DNA from: Bacillus thuringiensis
GTDB lineage: Bacteria; Bacillota; Bacilli; Bacillales; Bacillaceae_G
Reading direction: 5' to 3'
Length of the DNA: 64,000 bases
Assembly (NCBI RefSeq): GCF_022095615.2
Contig: NZ_CP155560.1
Span: 186,001-250,000 of the forward strand
Made by a program: the position numbers and the translations under genes. The notes beneath the pieces are model-generated. The model made no database searches. It was not told the DNA's origin and saw only the letters and a program-made list of their open reading frames with translations. Positions within the stretch are counted from its first letter, which is position 1; every line of letters starts with the position of its first letter. Shown here in pieces: positions 27,417 to 36,263 of the stretch.

Positions 27417-28499
27417 ATGACGTATAGAAAATCTCCTGCAAATGAATCAGTAGAGGCGATAACTAAAATAGTTGGTAATCAAAACGTTCCTTGTTTTTTT
27501 TATGGCTTGGAGGAAGAATACAAAGCTATTAGGGAAGAGGTGGCAGTTTTAGACTTTTCGTTTAACACATTTTTAAAAGTAAGTGGTGATGCTGCTGCTT
27601 CTTTTTTACAAGAAATAATTACTAAAGACTTAGACTATTTAACTGAGGAACAAACTGTCAATTGTTTAATGTTAGATGAAGATGGACACTTAGTGGCAGA
27701 TTTAACTGTTTATGTTATGGAAAATGGCTATATACTGGAAATAGAACCAAGTCTTTCAGAAAAAGCTCAAGATTATTTACAGTCACGTTTAAAAGATGGT
27801 GTAGTAATAGAAAATTTAGCTGGAAAGCTTCATATGATTCAGCTAGAAGGACCAAAATCGTGGGAAGTCACGCAATCTTTATTACCTTTTCCTATCGAGA
27901 TTCTTCCATATAAAAACTTTGCACCATTTAACTTTGAGGGACACAACCTGTATATCGCTCGATTAGGATATACAGCAGAATATGGATATAAAGTTTTTGG
28001 GCCTGAAGCAGGAATAAATCTTTTTTGGAAGGCATTATTTGCATATGATCTATCTGAAATCAATATTAGACAAATCGGTTTAGATGCTTTAGATGTTTGT
28101 AGATTAGAAGTTCGCTTTCCAGATTTGTCTAAAGAGGCAACTTCCAGTAAATTAATAGTAGAATCAGGTGTGAATTGGTTGCTTGATTTTAATAAGGAAT
28201 TCATTGGGAAAGATAAAAATTTAGAAGGTTTAACTTCAGGCTTATCTCAGGTACTAGTATGTTTTACATCAGATTCAAAGATATCTGAAAATCAAAATAT
28301 AATAGTTGATGGAAATAAGGTGGGTTATATTCAGCATACACTTTATTCACCTGGACTTAATAGAAATATTGGTGTAGCTTATTTAGATGAAATGTATGTA
28401 GCTTCGGGATTAACTTTCACATTAGATAACGATATGACTATTAAGACAGTTTCAAGTCCAATGATTTATCCAAAGAGTCTATCGATTCGTATTGGTTAA
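27417..28499 (+). CDS. GcvT-like folate-binding aminomethyltransferase homologue
   Basis: A 360-residue protein of the GcvT / YgfZ / DmdA folate-binding superfamily. Recognisable features are VLDFSFNTFLKVSGDAA with a following QEIITKDL, the MLDEDGHLVADLTVYV strand pair, and ARLGYTAEYGYKVFGP, where GcvT has Y/F-T-G-E-x-G-x-E. The GcvT Asp that binds folate cannot be placed with certainty. Family members move one-carbon units to or from tetrahydrofolate. In this operon it could methylate, demethylate or deaminate an acyl intermediate. I cannot say which, and this is an unusual partner for PKS genes. Confidence 0.75.
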   Translation: MTYRKSPANESVEAITKIVGNQNVPCFFYGLEEEYKAIREEVAVLDFSFNTFLKVSGDAAASFLQEIITKDLDYLTEEQTVNCLMLDEDGHLVADLTVYVMENGYILEIEPSLSEKAQDYLQSRLKDGVVIENLAGKLHMIQLEGPKSWEVTQSLLPFPIEILPYKNFAPFNFEGHNLYIARLGYTAEYGYKVFGPEAGINLFWKALFAYDLSEINIRQIGLDALDVCRLEVRFPDLSKEATSSKLIVESGVNWLLDFNKEFIGKDKNLEGLTSGLSQVLVCFTSDSKISENQNIIVDGNKVGYIQHTLYSPGLNRNIGVAYLDEMYVASGLTFTLDNDMTIKTVSSPMIYPKSLSIRIG

Positions 28500-28510
28500 G
28501 GAGGATTACT

Positions 28511-30940
28511 ATGGAAATTGCAATAACAGGATTAGGTATTTTATCTGCATTAGGAAACAATCAATATGAGTTTTGGGATAAAGTACAATCAGGAAAAACT
28601 GGTATTAGTGAAATGGTTCAACTGGATTCTAGTGAATTATTAACAAATTATGCGGGAGAAGTAAAAAACTTCTCTCCTGAAAAATTCATGACAAAAAAAG
28701 AGATGGAAGAGACGGAAAGATGTACACAATTATCTTTTTTAGCTGCATCAGAAGCTCTGAAGCAAGCCAATATACCTACAGGTTTTTATAATTCTTTTAA
28801 ACAAGGTGTCATCTTGGGTACATCTCTAGGTGGGATTCCTAACGGTGAAAAGTTTCATAAGCAATGGATAAGAACGGGCTATGAACATACAGACCCCAAT
28901 CTTTTATTATCATACCCTCTTCATACTGCAGCAGATTTCTTAAGTATGCGATTTAATCTAATGGGACCTAAAGTTGCTATTTCTACAGCTTGTTCTGCAG
29001 GAAGCAACGCAATAGGGTATGGGATTGAATTAATTAAAAGTGGTAAGGCTGATATGTTAGTTGTTGGGGGAGCAGATCCTTTATCAATGTTATCACTAGC
29101 TGGTTTTAATAGTTTAAAAGCTTTATCTGACGAACCTTGTTCCCCTTATTCACAGAGTAAAGGAATCACACTCGCTGAAGGGGCCGGTATTCTAATTCTC
29201 GAAAGACTTGATCGTGCTATAGAAAGAGGGGCGAAAATACTTTCATTAGTAACGGGATTTGGCTTAACAAGTGATGCATATCATCCTACTGCACCAAATC
29301 CTGGTGGGGCTGGTGCATTTAAATCTATGCAAATGGCATTAGAGCGTTCTAATATAACACCTCAAGATATAGATTATGTAAATGGACATGGAACAGGTAC
29401 TAGAGCCAATGACTCGGCAGAAACAACAGCACTAAAAAATCTCTTTTCAAATACAGATAAAAACGTGCCAGTAAGTAGTACTAAATCAATGATAGGGCAT
29501 ACTTTAGGTGCTGCGGGTGCCGTTGAGGGAATTACATGCGTCCTTTCTTTAATGAATCAAATTGCTCCTCCAACAATTAGTTTTGCTAAAAATCCATATA
29601 ATATGGATTTCATCCCTAACATTAGCAGATCGATGCCTATTAATACAGTACTATCTAATTCATTTGCTTTTGGAGGAAATAATGCATCGCTAATTTTTAA
29701 GAAATATGAGGAAAAGCACAAACAGACTAATGTACTACCAGAGTTTAAACAAAAAGTTTTAATTACTGGTATTGGCTGCGTACAACCTCTTGGTATCGGT
29801 AAAGATGAACTTTGGGAATCAATTGAAAAAGGCACTAGTGCTATAGACACCATCAACTTTGAAAAAGAACAATATATTGGAAAGATGGGGGCATTAGTTC
29901 CTGAAAAGAAATATTTAAAATATATTAATCCTTCTCTAATTAGACGCTTAGACTTATTGGGGAAATTGTCTTTAGCTAGCTCTAAAATGGCACTTAATGA
30001 TTCAGGAATTAAAATAAACCGTGATAATAGTGATAAAATTGCAGTGATTTATGGTACATCTTCAGGTCCAATTCAAACTGTTGAAGATATACATCGAACT
30101 ATTGTAGTAGATGGCGTGAAGAAAGTTAACCCTAGCCAATTTCCTAATACAGTAATGAATGCAGCGGCCGGTCATATTTGTTCAGCTTTTCAAATTAAAG
30201 GTCCATCTACCACTATTTGTACGGGAAATGTTGCGGGGAGTCAATCAATTGCATATGCATACCATATGATAAACCAAGGATTAATTGATGCTGCCTTAGT
30301 AGTTGTAGCAGACGAGTATACTGAAACAATACATGCTGGTTACGATAGACTTGGTATTTTAGGAAATTCTCCTTATCCATTTGAGAGAGAAGGTGATGGA
30401 ATGGCCTTATCTTGTGGAAGTACAGCTATTTTCTTAGAATCAGAAAAACATGCCAAAGAACGAAAAGCAGATGTTTATGGACAAATTAAAGGGTATGGTA
30501 TTTCGTCCGATGCATATAGAATTGCTGGAAATAACCCAAATGGTAAGGCATATTCTTTTGCAATGAATGATGCATTAAAAGAAAGTAGTCTTTCTGTTGA
30601 TGATATTGATGCAATTTTCTCTGATGCTCGAGGATTACGTTCTATGGATCTTACAGAAGTGAATGCTATTCGTCACTTTGGTGGAACCAAGATCCCAGTA
30701 ACTACTTTAAGTAATAAAAATGGATATAATCTAAGTGGAATGACTCCAATTCATATTGTAGCTGCTCTACAAGCATTTAATAATCATAAAATTCCAGGGT
30801 TAAAGGTAAAAAAACCTATTTATAAGTTGAATTTTGCAACAGAAAATCAAAAACTAAAATCTGCAAATAATTTTATCTTTAATTCTGCAAACTTCGGTGG
30901 CACTTATACTAGCATTGTGGTAGGGAAATATGAAAGCTGA
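28511..30940 (+). CDS. Ketosynthase fused to a chain-length-factor-like domain
   Basis: An 809-residue protein made of two FabF-type thiolase-fold domains. Domain one (1 to about 400) has a complete Cys-His-His triad: Cys161 in STACSAGSNA, His293 in NGHGTGT and His330 in MIGHTLGAAG. Domain two (about 413-809) keeps the fold but has no triad. The Cys position aligns with Asn573 in TGNVAGSQS, and both His motifs are replaced (DARGLRS and NKNGYNLSG). This is the KS-alpha/CLF arrangement of type II polyketide synthases, here in one polypeptide. It would extend the ACP-bound chain, with domain two setting chain length. It overlaps the next gene by 11 bp. Confidence 0.88.
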   Translation: MEIAITGLGILSALGNNQYEFWDKVQSGKTGISEMVQLDSSELLTNYAGEVKNFSPEKFMTKKEMEETERCTQLSFLAASEALKQANIPTGFYNSFKQGVILGTSLGGIPNGEKFHKQWIRTGYEHTDPNLLLSYPLHTAADFLSMRFNLMGPKVAISTACSAGSNAIGYGIELIKSGKADMLVVGGADPLSMLSLAGFNSLKALSDEPCSPYSQSKGITLAEGAGILILERLDRAIERGAKILSLVTGFGLTSDAYHPTAPNPGGAGAFKSMQMALERSNITPQDIDYVNGHGTGTRANDSAETTALKNLFSNTDKNVPVSSTKSMIGHTLGAAGAVEGITCVLSLMNQIAPPTISFAKNPYNMDFIPNISRSMPINTVLSNSFAFGGNNASLIFKKYEEKHKQTNVLPEFKQKVLITGIGCVQPLGIGKDELWESIEKGTSAIDTINFEKEQYIGKMGALVPEKKYLKYINPSLIRRLDLLGKLSLASSKMALNDSGIKINRDNSDKIAVIYGTSSGPIQTVEDIHRTIVVDGVKKVNPSQFPNTVMNAAAGHICSAFQIKGPSTTICTGNVAGSQSIAYAYHMINQGLIDAALVVVADEYTETIHAGYDRLGILGNSPYPFEREGDGMALSCGSTAIFLESEKHAKERKADVYGQIKGYGISSDAYRIAGNNPNGKAYSFAMNDALKESSLSVDDIDAIFSDARGLRSMDLTEVNAIRHFGGTKIPVTTLSNKNGYNLSGMTPIHIVAALQAFNNHKIPGLKVKKPIYKLNFATENQKLKSANNFIFNSANFGGTYTSIVVGKYES

Positions 30941-31322
30941 TATGCAAAATTTATGGGATAATTTAGTTTTTTATTACGAGCAAACAGAGGAATTGCAACT
31001 AATTATTCTAAATAATAAAAAAGTAGAGTATATGTGGGATAATAATACTACTTCCTTATTAAAGTTTCTACATAAAAACGATATACAATATGCAAAATCA
31101 AATGGTAGATTTATAGAACGTATTGGGGCATGTCTTGCAGTAAAGTTAGCTTATAATAAAATTCACCCTAAAACGAACCTAAATGATATTTTTATTCAGC
31201 GGGATACCAGAGGAGCACCAACTCTCTGGTATCAGACGTATGAAATTAAACATGCAGTTATAAGTTTAACTCACATACCTAATTACTCTGGTGCTTGTCT
31301 ACATAAAAGTAATACTTTTTAA
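30930..31322 (+). CDS. Second AcpS-like protein with degenerate Mg site
   Basis: A 130-residue protein whose C-terminal half follows AcpS: a helix ERIGACLAVKLAYNKI in place of the RFAAKEA helix, DIFIQRDTRGAPTLW like the DI-x-V-x-N-D-x-x-G-x-P-x-L strand, then HAVISLTHIPNYSGACL like VSISH-x3-YA. The Mg-binding Glu of AKE is replaced by Leu and the N-terminal GxDLVDI motif is missing. It therefore keeps exactly what the first AcpS (24514) has lost. It may be a partner subunit, a regulator or a repurposed domain. The family call rests on pattern matching by eye. Confidence 0.6.
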   Translation: MKADMQNLWDNLVFYYEQTEELQLIILNNKKVEYMWDNNTTSLLKFLHKNDIQYAKSNGRFIERIGACLAVKLAYNKIHPKTNLNDIFIQRDTRGAPTLWYQTYEIKHAVISLTHIPNYSGACLHKSNTF

Positions 31323-31352
31323 TATTCTATAAAAAAGAAAGTTGGTGAAGAT

Positions 31353-33098
31353 ATGGACGATAAATCAAACATAAGCAGTTTCCCTATTCTATTACTAATG
31401 TGTTTAGGGATTTTTATTTGCTTATTAGATACCACTATAATGAACATTGCGCTACCAGCTATCCAGAAAGATTTAAATACAACATTAGAAACTAGTTCTT
31501 GGATGTTAAATACATATACAATGACAATTGCTGTTTTATCAATTCCTATGGGGAGATTAGCTGAAATTTATGGGAAAATGAAATTTTTCATTATAGGTCT
31601 CATTATTTTCGCAGGTGGATCAGCTCTTTGTGGATTTTCTGAAAGTGGCGATATGTTAATTTTTGCTCGTTTTTGTCAAAGTATAGGTGCAGCTATTTTA
31701 GTACCGGTAGCTACTATTATTGGTATAGAATCACTACCACTTAACAAAAGGCATATTTCATTAAGTTTATTAGGAGCTACACAAGGACTTTCAACAGCGC
31801 TTGGCCCTAGCATAGGTGGACTAATCGCTCAAAATCTTGGATGGAATTGGGTCTTTTTTGTAAATATACCTATTTGCATGGTAACATTAGTCATTGCTTT
31901 CATAATCCTTCCATTCAAAAAAGATATTCGTGTGCAAGCAAAACTAGATTGGGCCGGACTCATTTTATCTGCGATTGGAATTTTCAGCTTAAATTTAGTA
32001 TTAATTAAGGGGAACGCATGGGGATGGACAAGTTTTGTATCGTTACTTTGTTTCCTCATATTTGTTTTTACTTTGATAACGTTTATTATAGTGGAAAAAA
32101 ATAGCCAAAATCCAATGGTGAACCTCAATCTTTTTAAAGACCGTTTATATGTTGGGGCTACTTTAGCAGTATCAACTGGATACTTATTTTTAGTTGGAGT
32201 TATGGTATTATTACCTCAATTTTTAACAAACTTTCAAGAGAAAACGGAATTACAAGCAGCACTTTTAATAACTCCTATTTCAGTGACAATTTTTATTGTA
32301 GTGAATTTTGTGGGATTCTTAGTAAAGAAAATTGGTTATGTAATTCCCATTATCATTGGTTATCTAGCTGTAGCAACTTCGTATTTCCAGTTAGCGCACC
32401 TGAACACTTCTAGTACAGTATCAGAAATAATAGTAATCGGTATAACACTTGGAGTAGGATTTAGTTTTATTATTTCTCCTGCAACTATGGCAAGTGTTTC
32501 TTCTTTTGAGGGGGAAATGCTAACCGCTTCACAGAGCGTATTTACAATGTTACGTCAAATTGGAGTAGTTTTAGCAGTAGCTATATTTGTCTCTTCTATT
32601 ACACATGAGGTTGAATCAAAAAAACAAAATGTAATTTCATATGCTAAAGAACAAACCCAAGATATTAATGTTTCACCGGAAAAACGGTTAGAAATTATAG
32701 AAAATACTAAGGTGAGAATAAGTAGTGAATCAACTATTGGAAAAGTAATTGAACAACCTAAAGTTTCTGTATCGGAGAGACAAGATTTAATTGATAAAAA
32801 TGTTGAAAATTCTTTATCTCATTATCCTTCAGCTGCACAAGAAAAAGTGAAAAAACAAATTACAGATCAAGTTACAAAACAAGTTGATCAAGAAATTTTA
32901 ATCATTAATCGAGAACTTAAAAATTATACCGACAACGTAATCTCTTATACAAGGGATGAATTTTCTAGCGTATTTTCTACAGTTTTTAGTCATGCTCTAC
33001 CGTATATATTTATAAGTATATTGATTTCAATATTTTACAGAAAAAATAAGAAGTTAAAAATTAATAGAATTAAGGAAGGTACTGATCTTGGAGAATGA
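31353..33098 (+). CDS. DHA2-family MFS exporter (14 TM)
   Basis: A 581-residue major facilitator of the EmrB/QacA (DHA2) type. The antiporter-specific LLDTTIMNIALPAI in helix 1 and the GRLAEIYGK loop 2-3 motif are visible. Between the last two helices there is a long hydrophilic segment of roughly 110 residues (about 425-535) with charged coiled-coil character, which is unusual for the family. Its place at the end of the biosynthetic genes suggests export of, or self-protection from, the product. AAAGAAAGTTGGTG precedes the ATG. Confidence 0.88.
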   Translation: MDDKSNISSFPILLLMCLGIFICLLDTTIMNIALPAIQKDLNTTLETSSWMLNTYTMTIAVLSIPMGRLAEIYGKMKFFIIGLIIFAGGSALCGFSESGDMLIFARFCQSIGAAILVPVATIIGIESLPLNKRHISLSLLGATQGLSTALGPSIGGLIAQNLGWNWVFFVNIPICMVTLVIAFIILPFKKDIRVQAKLDWAGLILSAIGIFSLNLVLIKGNAWGWTSFVSLLCFLIFVFTLITFIIVEKNSQNPMVNLNLFKDRLYVGATLAVSTGYLFLVGVMVLLPQFLTNFQEKTELQAALLITPISVTIFIVVNFVGFLVKKIGYVIPIIIGYLAVATSYFQLAHLNTSSTVSEIIVIGITLGVGFSFIISPATMASVSSFEGEMLTASQSVFTMLRQIGVVLAVAIFVSSITHEVESKKQNVISYAKEQTQDINVSPEKRLEIIENTKVRISSESTIGKVIEQPKVSVSERQDLIDKNVENSLSHYPSAAQEKVKKQITDQVTKQVDQEILIINRELKNYTDNVISYTRDEFSSVFSTVFSHALPYIFISILISIFYRKNKKLKINRIKEGTDLGE

Positions 33099-33363
33099 AA
33101 AAAGTGCAAGACATCAAAATGCAATTAGAAAAATGAAGCGATTAAAAGGTTTCTACACCCATTTATTTATATATATATCAGTGAATATTTTCTTAATAAT
33201 CGCAAATTTAATTAAATCTCCCAGCAATTTATGGGTAACTAAATCTATTTTTGGTTGGGGTATAGGTATATTAGTACATTTACTCTATGTAGTATTTTTT
33301 TACTACTTTAATACTCAGAATTGGGAAGAGAGAAAAATTAAGCAATACATGGATAAAGATTAA
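33088..33363 (+). CDS. Two-helix (2TM domain) membrane protein
   Basis: A 91-residue protein with a basic N terminus (RHQNAIRKMKRLKGFYTHLF), two membrane helices and a short cytoplasmic tail, as in the 2TM-domain family (often fused to or near sensor kinases). TTG 33088 is the likely start, with AAGGAAGG 8 nt upstream. It overlaps the exporter gene by 11 bp and so belongs to the operon. The function is unknown. Confidence 0.7.
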   Translation: MENEKSARHQNAIRKMKRLKGFYTHLFIYISVNIFLIIANLIKSPSNLWVTKSIFGWGIGILVHLLYVVFFYYFNTQNWEERKIKQYMDKD

Positions 33364-33404
33364 TCCTCTTAATTTCTAAATAAAAAGGAGAGTAAAAACG
33401 TTAA

Positions 33405-33884
33405 ATGTTTAGAATGATTCTTTTTATACATATTCTTGTAGGAGTTATTTGTCTTATAGCTGGACTTGCAGCAATGCTCACGCCAAAGAAAATGAGACTA
33501 CATAAAAAATTAGGAGAAATTTATCATTTTAGCTTTATAATTGTTTTAATAACTACAATAGGTATGGCAATAATACATTGGGAAAGCAGTTCGCATTTAC
33601 TCTATATTGGGTTTATTTCATATTCTTTAGCTCTAATAGGTTATTTAGCTGGAAAGTTTAAATGTAAAAATTGGCTTGCTATACATATAGGGAGCATACT
33701 CGGTTCATATATTGCTATTCTAACTGCGGTTCTTGTAGTAAATGTAAATAGATTACCCGTATTAAATAATTATAATCCTCTAATTTTCTGGTTACTTCCT
33801 ACAATCATAGGTTCTCCAATTATTTATATAATTAGAAGGAAATACGAAGATAGTAATAAGAAAAATTGTTGTAATTTAAAATAA
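33405..33884 (+). CDS. DUF2306-like four-helix membrane protein
   Basis: A 159-residue protein with about four to five membrane helices. The first helix with conserved His (LFIHILVGVICLIAG), the LHKKLGEIYHFSF segment and a later His-containing helix resemble the DUF2306 family, whose conserved His residues hint at heme or metal binding. AAAGGAGAG precedes the ATG. It is the last gene before the terminator at 33908-33965. A broken member of the same broad family is at 10727-11145. Confidence 0.65.
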   Translation: MFRMILFIHILVGVICLIAGLAAMLTPKKMRLHKKLGEIYHFSFIIVLITTIGMAIIHWESSSHLLYIGFISYSLALIGYLAGKFKCKNWLAIHIGSILGSYIAILTAVLVVNVNRLPVLNNYNPLIFWLLPTIIGSPIIYIIRRKYEDSNKKNCCNLK

Positions 33885-33907
33885 AAAACCTTTATAAAAA
33901 AGATAAA

Positions 33908-33965
33908 TAGACCCTTAGATAGACAGTTAAAAAATATAAATCTGTCTACCTAAGGGTCTATTTTT
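33908..33965 (+). terminator. Terminator of the PKS-like operon
   Basis: TAGACCCTTAGATAGACAG pairs with CTGTCTACCTAAGGGTCTA with one mismatch, and five T residues follow. This long stem ends the 23.3-33.9 kb transcription unit. Confidence 0.9.
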
Positions 33966-35018
33966 CAATTAAGCAATCTAAGAACTTTATTAAGTAACAG
34001 ACATGTAATGTTGAAGAAATAAACGTTATAAGATTGAATTTATAGGTGCTATGGATTTGGTGTCGCTATATTTGGATAATTAATTGTTATGAAGTAATTG
34101 AAGAGATTTTCACATAACTTGTGTCAAACCACTCACTATAAAAAATAATAATGAGATGATTAAATATTATGCATTAGATTATAGTGATTTACTTCATATT
34201 CTTGAGTAAAGAAGATTGGAAATATTGTTTCTAGCTTATATAAAAAGAAGTTATAACCATTGTTATTAGATCGATGTTACAGAAGAAGAAAAATGTATAT
34301 AACTTTCAAATGAAATTTTATATAAGGAAGATACAAATTCATTTGAAACAATGAATTGAATTACAAGTTTTTTATAGTATTTAATCTTGTTTATTGACTT
34401 AAGCGTAAGAGGGAAGGAGTTAATTTTTAAATTCTAACTCATATTTGTTTTTTATCTGAAGTTGTTAAAATACGTCTCAATAGGATTAAGCGGATAAAAA
34501 AACACAAACTTCGCACGAAATACCAATTTTACGAACAATAAGATAGTTAAATAAAAATCTAATACCGTATTTAGGGATTTCAAGCTCAATTACATTAATC
34601 TTAGTATATTGGCATGTGGCTATATAATTCATATTTTATATAGAAATTATTAAATACTGAACTATTCATTGAAAAATTTCATAGTAAATTACCTTTTAAT
34701 ATATAGGATTTTTTCTTATGTTTATCTAATTAATTCCTCAAAATCATGATTAAATTAACTAATACATGTTAGATAACAAATTTTAAACTGTTTTCATATA
34801 TTGATTTTTTTGCATGAATTTATATATAAAAATTGTTTTATTTTAAATACATTTATATGTAGTTTTTCCACCATTTTTTATGGTTAAATACGAATTTCTC
34901 ACTTAATTATCTATAATTTTTATTTGAGTAAATACATTATTCCTTTCACTATTGATTTTATATTAGCATCTCATAATTTAATTATGTAAATAAGTTTGTG
35001 TAAAAATTGAATTTAACG
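33966..35018. other. AT-rich region without an intact gene
   Basis: There is no open frame with a ribosome site over 1 kb. Short coding-like pieces (for example IGAMDLVSLYLDN near 34045-34085) are surrounded by stops and look like decayed genes. The final 400 bp are very AT-rich. I see nothing else I can name. Confidence 0.5.
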
Positions 35019-35052
35019 CGAACTTGTGTTCGCGTACCTTTTCTGTTATAGT
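35019..35052 (+). promoter_or_regulatory. LexA (SOS) box overlapping the xerS promoter
   Basis: CGAACTTGTGTTCG (35019-35032) matches the Gram-positive LexA/DinR box CGAAC-N4-GTTCG perfectly, and the symmetry extends one more base pair or two on each side. A promoter overlaps it: TTGTGT (35024-35029), a 17-bp spacer and TATAGT (35047-35052). LexA bound here would block RNA polymerase, so the recombinase should be DNA-damage inducible. Confidence 0.8.
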
Positions 35053-35070
35053 ATATATGAGGTGATTTTT

Positions 35071-36147
35071 ATGGATTACAGTAAACAACGTCAAAAATCC
35101 GTACATCGTAAGAAATTATACGAGAATTTAAATGAAATGCCCTTTTATATAGAAGAATTTGTGGAGTACAAAGAATTGCATGATGCCTCTCCCTCCACCC
35201 TACTGAATTATGTATATGATTTTAGAGTCTTCTTTAATTGGCTATTATCTGAACAAATTATTGAATTTAAGCCCATTAAAGACATATCCTTCTCTGATTT
35301 GGAGAATTTAAAGAAAAAAGATGTTGAGAACTTTATGAGGTTTCTAAAACTACAACAAAACATGCAGAATTCCTCTGTTAACAGAAAAATTTCGGCCTTA
35401 AAGTCTTTATTTAAGTACCTCACCGCCCTATCAGAGAATGAAGATGGAGAATGCTATTTTTATAGAAATGTAATGGCTAAAATTGAAATACATAAAGATA
35501 AAGAAACATTAAATGCTCGTGCAAAACGTATGAGATCTAAAATATTCCATAATGATGATGATCAAGAATTTCTGAATTATGTTAAGTACGAACATGAAAA
35601 ATCTTTAACAAAACATCAGTTATTCTATTTCTTAAGAGATAAGGAGCGTGATGTAGCTATCCTCTCTCTCTTTCTTGGTAGTGGTATTCGTGTAAGTGAA
35701 TTGGCCGATCTCCGCATGGAAGATATAAACTTAAAGGAAAGACTAATTGATGTAATCCGAAAAGGAAACAAAGAAGATTCCGTTTGGATTACCCCAATTG
35801 CATTAAATGATCTTGAAAAATATATGGAGATTAGAGATAAAAAATATGCTCCAGGGAAAGAATTACAAAATGTATTCTTATCGAAGTATAAACATACTGC
35901 ACAGCCTCTTTCTGTTAGGGCTATCCAAGATATAGTAGAAAAATATACTAAAGCCTTTGGCAAAAAAATGTCTCCTCATAAATTAAGACATACATTGGCA
36001 AATAAATTATATATGGAAGAAAAAGACTCGTTACAAGTGATGCAACAACTTGGGCATACCAGTCAAGATACAGCTTTGTTATATACTCAGCTTGGGGAAA
36101 CAACCATTAAAGATAGCTTAGGAAGAATTGGGGAAAATAAACAATAA
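35071..36147 (+). CDS. xerS: XerS-type tyrosine recombinase
   Basis: A 358-residue integrase-family recombinase. ATG 35071 (MDYSKQRQKSVHRKKLYENL) is chosen because GAGGTGA precedes it; the longer frame from 35026 would read through the promoter. An N-terminal SAM-like core-binding domain (about 30-140) is followed by the catalytic domain with Arg in GSGIRVSELADL, Lys in VIRKGNKE, HKLRH, LGHTSQDT and the nucleophilic Tyr in TALLYTQLG. Length and start match the XerS branch, single recombinases that resolve chromosome or plasmid dimers. It is led by an SOS box. A wrecked copy of its 3' half lies at 40499-40797. Confidence 0.88.
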   Translation: MDYSKQRQKSVHRKKLYENLNEMPFYIEEFVEYKELHDASPSTLLNYVYDFRVFFNWLLSEQIIEFKPIKDISFSDLENLKKKDVENFMRFLKLQQNMQNSSVNRKISALKSLFKYLTALSENEDGECYFYRNVMAKIEIHKDKETLNARAKRMRSKIFHNDDDQEFLNYVKYEHEKSLTKHQLFYFLRDKERDVAILSLFLGSGIRVSELADLRMEDINLKERLIDVIRKGNKEDSVWITPIALNDLEKYMEIRDKKYAPGKELQNVFLSKYKHTAQPLSVRAIQDIVEKYTKAFGKKMSPHKLRHTLANKLYMEEKDSLQVMQQLGHTSQDTALLYTQLGETTIKDSLGRIGENKQ

Positions 36148-36178
36148 AAAGAGGGCGAAATAACAGCCCTCTTTTTTT
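36146..36178 (+). terminator. Terminator of xerS
   Basis: AGAGGGC and GCCCTCTTTTTTT form a compact stem right after the xerS stop. Confidence 0.85.
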
Positions 36179-36263
36179 ACTAAAATGTTTTGTTTTTATA
36201 TTTATTGGATAACCTCTAAAACTATAACAATTAAGTAACAAAGCTCCTTTTAAAATAAAATCA

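Noticed and set aside
28511..30940. Reading the 809-residue protein as two active ketosynthases
   Set aside because: The second domain lacks the Cys and both His motifs by position; Cys570 lies three residues off the expected place. A chain-length-factor role fits better.
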